From: Butyricimonas virosa
GTDB taxonomy: Bacteria > Bacteroidota > Bacteroidia > Bacteroidales > Marinifilaceae
Assembly (NCBI RefSeq): GCF_025148635.1
Contig: NZ_CP102269.1
Location: 1,302,001-1,366,000, forward strand
Direction: 5' to 3'
Length of the DNA: 64,000 nucleotides
The position numbers and the translations under genes were made by a program. The notes below the pieces were generated by a model. The model was given only the letters and a program-made list of their open reading frames with translations. It did no database searches and was not told where the DNA came from. The number at the start of each line of letters is the position of its first letter. The first letter of the stretch is position 1. Below, piece by piece: positions 29,098 through 38,700 of this stretch.

Positions 29098-30474
29098 TCA
29101 GAACTGTTGTTCCTCCGTGGAATCAATCCCAATGGCTATTTCCTTGATAATCCCCTTTTCAATATAAATGGGGCGGGCATGTCTACGCACCAAGGGACGA
29201 TAATACTCGAAAACCAGCGCAGCCACAAAACAACAAATTCCGGATAATAGGATAATCTTTTGCAATCCAATCCATTTTTCAAGCGCCCCCAGTACCATAC
29301 TTCCCACGGGAGCCATACCCGTGAAAGACATTGCCATATATCCCATCACCCGACCTCGTTTATCCTCGCCGGAAAGGGTCTGCAACAGCGTGTTGATGGA
29401 AGCCACGGCAGCGATAATCGTGAAACCCACCGGCAGACATAACACGGCTGCCACCCAAGGGATCGTGACAAACGACATCACCGATAACCCGATTCCCAGC
29501 AAAGCCCCGGAAAGCATCACCACTTTTCCCAAACCCAGTACACTTTTCCGGGCAGCCAAATACAAGGCCGCAATGAAGGAACCGACACCGATACATGAAA
29601 GTAGTAACCCTAGCATCTCGCTCTCCCCGTGCAGGATCGTTTTCACGTAAGCCGGGATAAACGTCATCAAGGGCAACCCGAAAAAACTGATCGCACTCAT
29701 TAAAAGCAACAACGTACGGATTGGAATATTTCCAGCCACATACCGGAAACCATCCCGCATATCTTCCCACACCTTTTGTTTCACGGCTCTCTCCCGTCTG
29801 GGTGCTATCCGCATCATCAACAAGGCAGTAATCACGGCAATATAGCTGATACCATTCAACAGGAAACAAATACCCTCTCCCAACAAACCGATCAACACGC
29901 CACCCACTGCAGGACCGATCAAACGAGAACCGTTAATCACGGCAGAATTCAGTGCAATAGCGTTACTCAACTTATCCTTCGGAACCAAACTCGGGTAAAA
30001 AGATTGTCGAGTAGGATTATCCAAAGCATTAATCAAACCGATCAACAAACTCAGAATCATGATATGCCACACCTGTATCAACCCTGTCAACGTGAGCAAG
30101 GCCATCAACAACGCCTGTACCATAGACAGTGATTGTGTCAGTACCAACAATTTACACCGATTAAACCGATCAACAAAAACACTCATGTAAGGCGTTGCCA
30201 CAAGAATCGGGATTTGCGCCATAAAAGTAACGGTTGCCAGTAGAAGGACCGATCCGGTCAACCGGAACACCAACCAGCTCATGGCAATCTGTTGCATCCA
30301 CGTCCCGATCAGCGAAATACATTGTCCCCCGAAATAAAGACGGAAATTATAACTTTTCAAGGAAGCGAATACCTGCGTGAAAGCCCCTAAGTTATTCGGC
30401 AATAACTCCCGAAGCCCCCGCCAACCACCCAAAAACCTATACCCGCTCCTATTTTTATTCATCTTATCAAACAA
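29098..30474 (-). CDS. MFS transporter (MFS_3/EntS-like)
   Basis: 458 aa inner-membrane protein with about twelve helices. The opening YNFRLYFGGQCISLIGTWMQ and DNPTRQSFYPSLVP are hallmarks of the MFS_3 group that includes the enterobactin exporter EntS and several drug exporters. The substrate cannot be told from sequence. It stands back to back with menF, 145 bp apart, and has no visible tie to the uptake locus next to it. Confidence 0.85.
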   Translation of the reverse strand: MFDKMNKNRSGYRFLGGWRGLRELLPNNLGAFTQVFASLKSYNFRLYFGGQCISLIGTWMQQIAMSWLVFRLTGSVLLLATVTFMAQIPILVATPYMSVFVDRFNRCKLLVLTQSLSMVQALLMALLTLTGLIQVWHIMILSLLIGLINALDNPTRQSFYPSLVPKDKLSNAIALNSAVINGSRLIGPAVGGVLIGLLGEGICFLLNGISYIAVITALLMMRIAPRRERAVKQKVWEDMRDGFRYVAGNIPIRTLLLLMSAISFFGLPLMTFIPAYVKTILHGESEMLGLLLSCIGVGSFIAALYLAARKSVLGLGKVVMLSGALLGIGLSVMSFVTIPWVAAVLCLPVGFTIIAAVASINTLLQTLSGEDKRGRVMGYMAMSFTGMAPVGSMVLGALEKWIGLQKIILLSGICCFVAALVFEYYRPLVRRHARPIYIEKGIIKEIAIGIDSTEEQQF

Positions 30475-30580
30475 AATAACCTTATAAACTCATAACCTAC
30501 CCACCCGTAACCTGCAACGTGGCATAGCCACTTCCCCCACAAAAATACTTACATTTTGTATCATTTGAATCACCAGCGAA

Positions 30581-30598
30581 TAATTTTGCCTATTTTTG
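30581..30598 (+). promoter_or_regulatory. Two overlapping -7 boxes upstream of menF
   Basis: TAATTTTG (30581) and TATTTTTG (30591) both match TAnnTTTG; the ATG is at 30620. Confidence 0.45.
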
Positions 30599-30619
30599 CG
30601 ATAAGAATACGGTTATGCC

Positions 30620-31762
30620 ATGATAGAACAAACAGAAAACAGACTCTCGGTTGCAGAAGCGCAGAATATCTGCCTACGGAATAACATCCCGTTTTACACG
30701 TACCGTTTACCCGGTTCTCGTGAAGTTATTTTCGGGGCTCAACTCTCCAACGATACCCGAATATTCAAGGGATTCGAAAAACATCGAGGAGAAAAAGGTT
30801 TTGTTATCACACCCTTCAATCACTCCTCCTGGAGTTTCCCCTTCTTCATCAAGGCCGATCTTTCATTTACGGACTACCTAACTGACGGAGAGGCGATTCG
30901 GAATTTACAAAACACCGTTTTCAATACCCCGGAACGTATTTTCACCAAGCAGGATTGCGAGCATTTTGAGTACTTGGATGAACTGCGCACGATGATCGAC
31001 ACGCTGAAACGGGAAGGGATGAAAAAAGCCGTTCTATCAAGAACCATCACGATTCCCTGCGATTCACTCCGGCTATCGCCAGCAATCTTCGAACAAATGA
31101 AACAATACCACCACGCCTTCCTGTTCTTTGCCGCTATTCCGGGTAAATGCGCTTGGATGGGAGCCTCACCGGAAACTTTCCTCAAATACGACAGAAACGG
31201 ATTCTTCACCATGGCACTAGCAGGAACTCAACCCGTGGCAACAGCAAAAAATCCACCTGAATGGGGAGACAAGGACATCGAGGAACAACAAATCGTGACC
31301 GACTACATTCAAGACACGTTAAGACATTTCTTTACCCGCCATCTCGAAATCGAGGGACCAATCACGTTACAGGCCGGGAATGTCTTTCACCTCTGTACCT
31401 TTTTCAGAAGTGATGAACAACTCCCAGCCGACCAGATTGACGAACTGGTAGGACAACTTCACCCGACTCCAGCCGTCTGCGGTTTACCCAAAAAGAGAGC
31501 CATGCAAATCATCACGGAGATCGAGAAACGGGACCGGGGATATTATGCCGGATTCCTAGGACCATTGCAAGCCTCCGGGGCATTTGACCTGTTCGTTAAC
31601 CTACGTACCATGGAAGTATTCGATGATGCCCTACGGTTGTATGTCGGAGGTGGTATTACTCCTCTTTCCGACCCGGAAACCGAGTGGCAGGAAACTTGCC
31701 AGAAAGCCGATACTTTACTAAACCTCATACGTCAAATGAATTATGGAAAAATTACATTCTGA
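30620..31762 (+). CDS. menF: Isochorismate synthase
   Basis: 380 aa chorismate-binding enzyme that makes isochorismate for menaquinone. Conserved blocks are KKAVLSRTI, GASPETFL, MALAGTQPV, EEQQIVTDYI, LHPTPAVCGLPKKRAM and the C-terminal VGGGITPLSDPE. The upstream neighbour is unrelated; menD overlaps its 3' end by 20 bp, as expected for translational coupling. Role as MenF rather than a siderophore or salicylate synthase is fixed by the menD partner. Confidence 0.94.
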   Translation: MIEQTENRLSVAEAQNICLRNNIPFYTYRLPGSREVIFGAQLSNDTRIFKGFEKHRGEKGFVITPFNHSSWSFPFFIKADLSFTDYLTDGEAIRNLQNTVFNTPERIFTKQDCEHFEYLDELRTMIDTLKREGMKKAVLSRTITIPCDSLRLSPAIFEQMKQYHHAFLFFAAIPGKCAWMGASPETFLKYDRNGFFTMALAGTQPVATAKNPPEWGDKDIEEQQIVTDYIQDTLRHFFTRHLEIEGPITLQAGNVFHLCTFFRSDEQLPADQIDELVGQLHPTPAVCGLPKKRAMQIITEIEKRDRGYYAGFLGPLQASGAFDLFVNLRTMEVFDDALRLYVGGGITPLSDPETEWQETCQKADTLLNLIRQMNYGKITF

Positions 31763-33443
31763 TATTAAAAGTGTTCGAATTCTTATCTGTCTACTCGTCC
31801 AAAAAGGGATCAAGGAAATCGTTCTGTCACCCGGTTCCCGGAATGCACCTTTACTCGTGTCTGTTGCCCGGGAAAAAAGGTTGAAACATCATGTCATCGT
31901 GGATGAACGTTCGGCCGCTTTCTTCGCACTGGGAATAGCACAACAAACCGGACAAACGGTTGCCCTCATCTGTACGTCGGGAACCGCCTTATTGAATTAC
32001 TCCCCTGCCGTAGCGGAAGCCTATTACCAAGGCATTCCCCTTCTCGTGATCTCGGCAGACCGTCCCTCCGAATGGATAGATCAAGATGATAGCCAAACGA
32101 TACAACAGCAAGGGACATTATGTAACTTTGTGAAAAAGAGCTTCCAGCTCCCGACAGTCATCACGTGCAACGAGGATCGCTGGCATACCAATCGTTTGGT
32201 AAACGAGGCAATCAATTTATCCCAACACGGCCGGAAAGGCCCCGTTCATATCAATGTTCCCTTGAGAGAACCCCTGTACGACTTTCAACACGAATCCATA
32301 ACCTCTGAACGGGTGATCAAAACTCTGAAAGAATCTCCTTCCTTAACCGCAGAAATCTCTCAAAACCTGCGGGAAGAATTTTTCCTTTGCCCCAAGGTCA
32401 TGATCATTGCTGGATTTCATGAACCCGACCCGGTTTTGCAACAACACATCAAGCTACTGGCAAGCCTTCCCAACGTGATTATTTTAACGGAAAGCGTAAC
32501 AAATCTATCCATTCCCCTCGTGATCTCCACGATAGATAGGGTAATCTCCACTATTCAGCCGGAAGAGACAGAGACTTACGCCCCGGAACTACTCATCACG
32601 TTCGGGGGATCGATTGTTTCCCGCATGATAAAGGCTTTCATCCGAGAACATCCCCCGCGTACTCATTGGCATATCGACGAACGGCCTACACCTCCCGACA
32701 CGTACAAGTCCATGACCCTGCACGTCCCAATGGACGCCCCAACATTCTTTGATCAACTCCAACCCGCAGAAATAAAAGCCAATAGCCTGCCATCTAGTTA
32801 TGCCCACCAATGGCATCAACGGGAAGAAAAAGCTGTACAAATACACGACAACTACTTGAAGTGTATCCCGTGGTGCGATCTGAAAGCCTTCTCCATGCTC
32901 ATTCCCGCACTTCCCGCCGGAAGTCGTTTACAACTAGGCAACAGCACCCCGATACGTTACGCCCAACTCTTCCGCTACACGCAGGTGGACCGTACCGATG
33001 CCAACCGGGGAACAAGTGGCATTGACGGTTGTACTTCGACAGCCATGGGTGCTGCCTCAACATTCAACGGGATTACCACGTTGATCGTGGGGGACAATAG
33101 TTTCCTGTATGACTCTAATGCTTTGTGGATCAAGAACTGTTCCCCGTCACTACGAATCATCGTTATCCAAAACGGGGGAGGAGGCATATTCCGCTTTTTG
33201 GCAGGCCCTTCTGGCCTAGAAGAAGTCGAGGAGTACTTTGAAACCCCTCACGACGTGGATATAGAACGGTTTGCCGGAGTTCATCGTTTCAAGGTATACC
33301 GGGCAACGGATGCCCCCTCGTTAGAATCAGTACTATCAGAATTCTACCAACCGGGACAACAACCAGCCATTCTCGTTGTTCACACACCCGGAAAAATAAA
33401 CGGAGAAATATTAAAGGGATATTTTCAGGCGTTGAAGGATTAA
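31743..33443 (+). CDS. menD: SEPHCHC synthase (menaquinone biosynthesis MenD)
   Basis: 566 aa thiamine-diphosphate enzyme that joins isochorismate with the succinic semialdehyde derived from 2-oxoglutarate. N-terminal KEIVLSPGSRNAPLLVS with the catalytic region around VDERSAAFFALGIAQ, CTSGTALLNYSPAVAEAYYQ, and the ThDP-binding part GIDGCTSTAMGAA and VGDNSFLYDSNALW are all present. Start overlaps menF. Confidence 0.96.
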   Translation: MEKLHSDIKSVRILICLLVQKGIKEIVLSPGSRNAPLLVSVAREKRLKHHVIVDERSAAFFALGIAQQTGQTVALICTSGTALLNYSPAVAEAYYQGIPLLVISADRPSEWIDQDDSQTIQQQGTLCNFVKKSFQLPTVITCNEDRWHTNRLVNEAINLSQHGRKGPVHINVPLREPLYDFQHESITSERVIKTLKESPSLTAEISQNLREEFFLCPKVMIIAGFHEPDPVLQQHIKLLASLPNVIILTESVTNLSIPLVISTIDRVISTIQPEETETYAPELLITFGGSIVSRMIKAFIREHPPRTHWHIDERPTPPDTYKSMTLHVPMDAPTFFDQLQPAEIKANSLPSSYAHQWHQREEKAVQIHDNYLKCIPWCDLKAFSMLIPALPAGSRLQLGNSTPIRYAQLFRYTQVDRTDANRGTSGIDGCTSTAMGAASTFNGITTLIVGDNSFLYDSNALWIKNCSPSLRIIVIQNGGGGIFRFLAGPSGLEEVEEYFETPHDVDIERFAGVHRFKVYRATDAPSLESVLSEFYQPGQQPAILVVHTPGKINGEILKGYFQALKD

Positions 33444-33505
33444 TTGAAAAACGACTACTCTCTCATTTTTTCTTCCCCAGAAAGTACACTTATCCATTTA
33501 TTTAC

Positions 33506-33513
33506 TACTTTTG
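33506..33513 (+). promoter_or_regulatory. Promoter -7 box of the GYF/WG-repeat gene
   Basis: TACTTTTG matches TAnnTTTG, 34 bp before the ATG at 33548, suggesting a new transcript after menD. Confidence 0.45.
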
Positions 33514-33547
33514 GGATAGCATTTGATTATTCTTTTTGTCTTAATTT

Positions 33548-34660
33548 ATGGGGATAAGTTATTATTTCATGGACAAGGCCAACAAGCAGGTCGGACCGCT
33601 CTCGTTAGATGAACTCAAACAAAGAGGAATCACGCGAGAAACACCCGTGTGGCGTGAAGGTATGCCGAACTGGGTACAGGCAAAAGATATTCCCGAATTA
33701 CAGGCATATATTGTAACACCGAAACCCTACATCAACGAGGTACAGCTTATTTTGATTTTATGCGCAATCTTTGCCTCCATTTTATTCTTACTCGCAGGTA
33801 GATTTGTTTCCGCATTTGTCGCCTCGTGGTTTGACATTTACCCTTATGTCCCGGGAATTGCCATCCTCATCATCGGGGTACTAGGTATCGCCTTTTCCCT
33901 GTTTTACAAAAAAAGAAAATACCTACTGAATACAACACTGGTAGTTCTACCCTTTTTACTATCTTCCTTATTTTCCATTTTCTATTATGGAATGCTAAAT
34001 CATGCCTACCGTTTCCGGCATGATCGCTGTATCGTGGAAAAAAGATCCGGTGTCGGGGTCATGGATAAATTCGGTTTGGAGATCATTCCCTACATATACG
34101 ATAATATCGCACCCAATAGTTACTGGTCACCCGCTTACTACCGGGCCACCTACAACAATCAAGAAGGTGTACTCGCCCTTAACGGGACTGAAATTATCCC
34201 GTGTATATATGATGACATTGATACCTGGCTCACAACCGACAATTTCATGGTTAAATCAGGTAAACTAAAAGGACTATATACCCCAAGAGGAAAAGTAATC
34301 GTTCCTTGCGAGTACACGAAAATTTCTCGCTGGCGAGAAACCTCTCTCATCCACGTGAAAATAGATGATCAAGAAGGGCTCTATTCTCCAGAAGGACAAG
34401 AGATACTACCCTGTCAATTTATTATCTGTAAAGAATTAAACGGAATATCCTTGATCAATCGAGGAGGATTTTCGAAAAATGGTAAAGTTCAGAATGGAAT
34501 CTGGGGAGCGATCAACAAAGAGGGCAAAATCATCGTCCCCTGCAAATACAATGACATCACGCCCTACGCCGGTTCTGAACGCATCGAAGCCGACGGGGGA
34601 TACATCAAGGATATTTACGACTTTAACGGAAATTATTTACGAAGCGAATATAAATGGTAA
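33548..34660 (+). CDS. GYF_2 domain plus WG-repeat membrane protein
   Basis: 370 aa. Residues 1-55 are a GYF_2 domain (YYFMDKANKQVGPLSLDEL, then TPVWREGMPNWVQAKDI). Three hydrophobic helices follow (about 65-155). The C-terminal half has several WG-type repeats of the form ALNGTEIIPCIYDDI, TPRGKVIVPCEYTKI and NKEGKIIVPCKYNDI, each about 45 residues. The domains suggest protein-protein contact on both sides of a membrane anchor. Exact function unknown. The next gene shares the GYF_2 domain. Confidence 0.8.
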   Translation: MGISYYFMDKANKQVGPLSLDELKQRGITRETPVWREGMPNWVQAKDIPELQAYIVTPKPYINEVQLILILCAIFASILFLLAGRFVSAFVASWFDIYPYVPGIAILIIGVLGIAFSLFYKKRKYLLNTTLVVLPFLLSSLFSIFYYGMLNHAYRFRHDRCIVEKRSGVGVMDKFGLEIIPYIYDNIAPNSYWSPAYYRATYNNQEGVLALNGTEIIPCIYDDIDTWLTTDNFMVKSGKLKGLYTPRGKVIVPCEYTKISRWRETSLIHVKIDDQEGLYSPEGQEILPCQFIICKELNGISLINRGGFSKNGKVQNGIWGAINKEGKIIVPCKYNDITPYAGSERIEADGGYIKDIYDFNGNYLRSEYKW

Positions 34661-34671
34661 ATTATTAAACT

Positions 34672-35166
34672 ATGGAAAATTATTTTTACCTGAACGAAAA
34701 AAATGAACAAAAAGGCCCGATCTCTCCCGAAGAATTAATCAGCAACGGGGTAACGAAAAACACCCTTGTGTGGAAAAACGGTATGGCTCAATGGCTCCCG
34801 GCAGGAGAAGTTCACGAACTTGCGAAATTGTTCACGAACGAAACCTCCACCCCTTCAACACCCCCACCATTCCCTCCCACACCACCCCAACCACCAGTAA
34901 CCAACAATCCCAAACCGGACAACTGGTTAGTATGGGCAATTTTATCGACCATTTTATGTTGTTTGCCGCTAGGAATTGTCTCCATCATCTACGCCACGAA
35001 AGTAGACAATCTTTGGAACTCCGGTCAACAAGAGGAAGCATTAAAAGCTTCTAACATGGCAAGATTATTTTTCTTCCTGGCATTAGGTGGAGGTGTACTC
35101 GCCCTGATCATCGGGTTCATCAGCGGATTAGCAAGCATGATGATAGGAGGAGGAGGTTATTATTAA
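34672..35166 (+). CDS. GYF_2 domain plus CD225/dispanin membrane protein
   Basis: 164 aa. N-terminal GYF_2 domain (residues 1-55: YFYLNEKNEQKGPISPEEL, LVWKNGMAQWLPAGEV), a proline-rich linker (about 62-82), then a two-helix CD225/dispanin region: WAILSTILCCLPLGIVSIIY, ATKVDNLWNSGQQEEALKAS and a second helix. This pairing is common in Bacteroidota but has no established function. It lies 11 bp after the GYF/WG gene and 11 bp before a DUF2752 gene. Confidence 0.82.
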   Translation: MENYFYLNEKNEQKGPISPEELISNGVTKNTLVWKNGMAQWLPAGEVHELAKLFTNETSTPSTPPPFPPTPPQPPVTNNPKPDNWLVWAILSTILCCLPLGIVSIIYATKVDNLWNSGQQEEALKASNMARLFFFLALGGGVLALIIGFISGLASMMIGGGGYY

Positions 35167-35177
35167 TATTCGAATGA

Positions 35178-35588
35178 ATGTATTCGTTCGGACATTTTAA
35201 GAAAATAGGCCTTATATTAATTATACTACTCGGGATCATCCTCTTTTTCGTTGATCCCGAGTATTCGGCATTCATACCCAAATGCCCTTTCCGTTGGTTC
35301 ACGGGACTCGATTGTCCGGCATGTGGCAGTCAAAGGGCCATCCATCAGTTATTACACCTGAACATCAAAGGAGCTTTCGGGTATAACCCGTTCCTCATAC
35401 TCTCCTTTCCCTACTTGATCGCTCTCGTGATCACGCAATGGTTTGATCCCCAAAATCGATTGGCACAATTGAAAAGAATATGCCACCATCGAATAACCGT
35501 CAACACGTACTTAATCTTAATCATCGTATGGTGGATTGCCCGGAATATCCTACCGATCTTCCGTGATACACCCCTATCAATCCTATAA
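35178..35588 (+). CDS. DUF2752 family membrane protein
   Basis: 136 aa with three hydrophobic helices. The family signature is CPFRWFTGLDCPACGSQRAI followed by LHLNIKGAFGYNPFL. DUF2752 proteins are small membrane proteins of unknown role, often encoded next to dispanin-like genes as here. Start taken at 35178 because the ATG at 35174 is in another frame that stops after eight codons. Confidence 0.82.
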   Translation: MYSFGHFKKIGLILIILLGIILFFVDPEYSAFIPKCPFRWFTGLDCPACGSQRAIHQLLHLNIKGAFGYNPFLILSFPYLIALVITQWFDPQNRLAQLKRICHHRITVNTYLILIIVWWIARNILPIFRDTPLSIL

Positions 35589-35765
35589 CACGTAGGACTC
35601 ATTCACATATCAAAGACACTCGTGAACGTCTTTGAAACGTCTTTGATTCGAAAGTGATACGCCTTTAATCCCTAAGATCATCGAATACACACCGGAAAAT
35701 GAACGGATTTTTCACGGTAAAAGAATTCTTTATAATGATCTCACGCTAAAATAAAAATTATCACG

Positions 35766-35773
35766 TACATTTG
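35766..35773 (+). promoter_or_regulatory. Promoter -7 box of menB
   Basis: TACATTTG matches TAnnTTTG, 40 bp before the menB ATG. It overlaps an upstream in-frame TTG, which is therefore unlikely to be a start. Confidence 0.5.
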
Positions 35774-35812
35774 CGATTGCACTTTACAAAACTAAAAAAT
35801 AACATACCGGAT

Positions 35813-36634
35813 ATGTCAAAAAGAGAATGGAGTACAATCAAAGAATACGAAGACATTCGATTTGAATTCTTCGAAGGGATAGCTAAAATCACCATTGATC
35901 GTCAGGAAGTTTACAACGCTTTCCGCCCGCAAACAAATTTCGAAATGCTGGATGCCATAAATATCTGCCGGGAACGGAGTGACATTGGTGTTGTTGTACT
36001 CACGGGAGCCGGGGATAAAGCATTTTGTTCCGGAGGCGACCAGAAAGTGAAAGGAATAGGAGGCTACATTGATGAAAACGGCGTGCCTCGCCTCAACGTG
36101 CTCGACCTGCACAAGGCCATCCGTTCTCTCCCGAAACCCGTCATCGCCATGGTAAACGGGTACGCTATCGGTGGAGGCCACGTACTTCACATCGTGTGCG
36201 ACCTCACGATCGCTTCCGAGAATGCCCGTTTCGGACAAACAGGTCCCAAGGTCGGTAGTTTCGATGGAGGATTCGGTTCCTCCTATCTCGCTCGCCACGT
36301 CGGTCAGAAAAAAGCCCGCGAAATCTGGTTCCTCTGTCGTCAGTACACCGCCAAAGAAGCCGAAGAGATGGGGATGGTGAATAAAGTGGTTCCTTTCAAC
36401 CAACTGGAAGATGAAACCGTGGATTGGTGCAAAACCATCATGCAACGCAGCCCGATGGCTATCCGCATGATCAAGCGGGCATTAAATGCCGAATTGGATG
36501 GTCAACACGGATTAATGGAATTCGCCGGAGATGCCACCTTGATGTACTATCTCATGGAAGAGGCACAAGAGGGTAAAAACGCCTTCTTGGAGAAACGAGA
36601 CCCAGACTTCAAAAAATTCCCGAAATTCCCGTGA
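35813..36634 (+). CDS. menB: 1,4-dihydroxy-2-naphthoyl-CoA synthase
   Basis: Crotonase-family enzyme closing the second ring of the naphthoquinone. From the ATG at 35813 the protein is 273 aa, the typical length; a longer frame from a TTG at 35771 would start inside the promoter. Motifs include FCSGGDQKVKG, VNGYAIGGGHVLHIVCDL and QTGPKVGSFDGGFGSSYLAR. Gly in QTGPK marks the bicarbonate-dependent (type I, E. coli-like) class. Its pathway partners lie on both sides: menF-menD upstream, menC-menE beyond a 12-kb uptake locus. Confidence 0.96.
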   Translation: MSKREWSTIKEYEDIRFEFFEGIAKITIDRQEVYNAFRPQTNFEMLDAINICRERSDIGVVVLTGAGDKAFCSGGDQKVKGIGGYIDENGVPRLNVLDLHKAIRSLPKPVIAMVNGYAIGGGHVLHIVCDLTIASENARFGQTGPKVGSFDGGFGSSYLARHVGQKKAREIWFLCRQYTAKEAEEMGMVNKVVPFNQLEDETVDWCKTIMQRSPMAIRMIKRALNAELDGQHGLMEFAGDATLMYYLMEEAQEGKNAFLEKRDPDFKKFPKFP

Positions 36635-36657
36635 CAAGAAAATTCGCATCTTTTTAG

Positions 36658-36665
36658 TATCTTTG
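36658..36665 (+). promoter_or_regulatory. Promoter -7 box of the locus 2 sigma gene
   Basis: TATCTTTG matches TAnnTTTG, 28 bp before the ATG at 36694. Confidence 0.5.
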
Positions 36666-36693
36666 TTATCACAAGGGATTTTCATAAAACACG

Positions 36694-37248
36694 ATGCAAC
36701 ATAATTTCGACATAACAAACAACGGGGAAATCGTTGATGCGCTTATAAAAGGAGATGAAGCAACTTTTGCCATGGTCTACAAAAGCTACTTCATCTCCTT
36801 AAGAAATTATGCCACCTCCATCCTCTCGGATCAAGAAGCTGCTTATGAAATTGTTCAGAATCTTTTTGTCACCCTGTGGGAAAACCGGAAAAAACTAGAC
36901 CGGGAAAAATCTCTCCGCAACTATCTTCTTCGGGGAACTCACAATAATTCACTACGCTACCTCAAAACCCACTCCCTTCATCAACTGCATCACGAACAGA
37001 TAAAACAGGAGATAAGCGAAGAAGAACAAGAAAATATCATCAACCACGATCCCCCGACGGATCCCGAAACTCAACTGGCTAACATCCTTAACGAGCTGCC
37101 GGAAAGAAGTAAACAAGTGGTCATCATGAGTCATATCGAGAATAAAAAAAGCACGCAAATCGCCAAAGAACTGGGCATTTCTGTCCGGACCGTAGAAACG
37201 ATTCTTTACCAGGCCATGAAAAAACTTCGGGCAAAAGCAAAAAAATAA
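36694..37248 (+). CDS. ECF RNA polymerase sigma factor (uptake locus 2)
   Basis: 184 aa. Region 2: LIKGDEATFAMVYKSYF and DQEAAYEIVQNLFVTLWE. Region 4: LNELPERSKQVVIMSHIE and AKELGISVRTVETILYQAMK. It starts the plus-strand locus, 63 bp before its FecR. It belongs to the same type of switch as the sigma at 28431 but the two proteins differ clearly in sequence, so they may recognise different promoters. Confidence 0.93.
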   Translation: MQHNFDITNNGEIVDALIKGDEATFAMVYKSYFISLRNYATSILSDQEAAYEIVQNLFVTLWENRKKLDREKSLRNYLLRGTHNNSLRYLKTHSLHQLHHEQIKQEISEEEQENIINHDPPTDPETQLANILNELPERSKQVVIMSHIENKKSTQIAKELGISVRTVETILYQAMKKLRAKAKK

Positions 37249-37311
37249 CATTTTCGAATACGTAGTTTCGAAAAGTCAAGTATTATATAAATAGATTAGA
37301 GAGAAACACGC

Positions 37312-38385
37312 ATGAAAACAAATGCAGGGAAATATTTGGAACGCCCCATTGGGGAGAACGAGGAAGAGTTACTAGAAAAAATATGGAACTCACTTCCCCC
37401 CGTGGAAAACGATGATCAAATGTTGGATGAAAACTATCGGAACGTGAAGCAAAGAATACATAAACATACCCTCAGACGCCATGTCATCTACATTTCAAGT
37501 AGTGCAGCCGCAGTATGCTTATTTATACTTTTGCTATTCAGCCCCGAATCATCCGAAAAGTCTCCTGTATTTGCACAATTAAATGATATGGGCGTATCTA
37601 TCAGCGAACAAAAAGTTCAATTCATGATAGGAGATTCCATCGTGGCCAACTTGAACACGTCAGCCAAAATGAATATCAACCCAAATGCGAAGACGACCTT
37701 ACAATCCGCCACGGGAGAGGAAATTGCCCTACAAGAAGAGACTCCACTCAAGATATACGTCCCCGCTGGAAAGCGTTTCGATCTAGAGCTGACGGACGGC
37801 ACTCACGTGTGGTTAAATTCGGACACATGGCTCGAATACCCGGCAACATTCGCCTCGACCAAAGAGAGACGGGTAAAAATCGAGGGAGAAGGATTCTTCG
37901 AAGTCAAACCGGATGCCACGAAACCCTTTCACGTAGAAATTCCCGGAGGAGAATCCATTCGGGTATTGGGAACCAGTTTCAACGTTTCAGCTTACTCGGA
38001 TAACGAAGAGAATATCACGACATTGGTTACCGGGAAAATCGAATACTCACTCCCCACACGAACTGAAGCCATCGCCCTCTTACCCAATGAACAAGTACGG
38101 GTAAACAAAACAACGAAAGGAGTCACGAAAAACGAGGTAAACACCTCCGAATTCGCCATGTGGAAAGAAGGAATCCTCTATTTCAACAATGAAAAATTAC
38201 CTACACTGGCAAAACAACTTGCCCGAATGTACGGCATTGAAATAAAAGTAGCAGAAAAATACAACGATACTTGTTTCTCCGGCATGATCCGGTATGAAAG
38301 AGGTATTGATTATATCACGAAATTATTAACAACAACAAGTAATATAACGTGTAGCATTGAAAACGGTATCATTCATCTGAAATAA
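37312..38385 (+). CDS. FecR-family anti-sigma factor (uptake locus 2)
   Basis: 357 aa. Cytosolic N-terminus, one membrane helix (about 57-77), periplasmic FecR domain (about 145-245, with RFDLELTDGTHVWLNSDTWL and GEGFFEVKPDATKPF) and C-terminal DUF4974 (about 275-357). It lies between the sigma gene and SusC, separated from SusC by a 315-bp non-coding stretch. Confidence 0.93.
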   Translation: MKTNAGKYLERPIGENEEELLEKIWNSLPPVENDDQMLDENYRNVKQRIHKHTLRRHVIYISSSAAAVCLFILLLFSPESSEKSPVFAQLNDMGVSISEQKVQFMIGDSIVANLNTSAKMNINPNAKTTLQSATGEEIALQEETPLKIYVPAGKRFDLELTDGTHVWLNSDTWLEYPATFASTKERRVKIEGEGFFEVKPDATKPFHVEIPGGESIRVLGTSFNVSAYSDNEENITTLVTGKIEYSLPTRTEAIALLPNEQVRVNKTTKGVTKNEVNTSEFAMWKEGILYFNNEKLPTLAKQLARMYGIEIKVAEKYNDTCFSGMIRYERGIDYITKLLTTTSNITCSIENGIIHLK

Positions 38386-38700
38386 AAACAAAGGAATAAC
38401 ATATTGAATATCTGACCGAGGACATTATCAAAACATAATGCCTGGGGAATTGTATACTCAAAAAAATAACACAAAATACAAAACCTAACGATCAAATAAT
38501 ATGAAAGAGAGAACATTACCAGACAAAAATACCTAGAAAACAGTAGCAACATATTAGCGAAAAAATATCGAATGTAGATAACAACTCAAAAAAGGGAAGA
38601 CTTTATCACGGATAAAGCCCTGGAGGTTGTAACCCTAAAAAAAAGGTTTATCAAGCAAATAAACAACTAAAAATCAATCAATAACAGTAACATAAACATC
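38386..38700. other. Non-coding leader between FecR and SusC (locus 2)
   Basis: 315 bases with no credible gene. It contains a short hairpin CTTTATC / GATAAAG (38601-38617) and a small GGTTgtAACC palindrome (about 38625-38634). It probably holds the ECF-sigma-dependent SusC promoter and a long 5' leader. Confidence 0.45.

Noticed and set aside
35771..35812. TTG start giving a 14-residue longer MenB
   Set aside because: The extension overlaps the -7 promoter box and makes the protein longer than the usual 273 aa.
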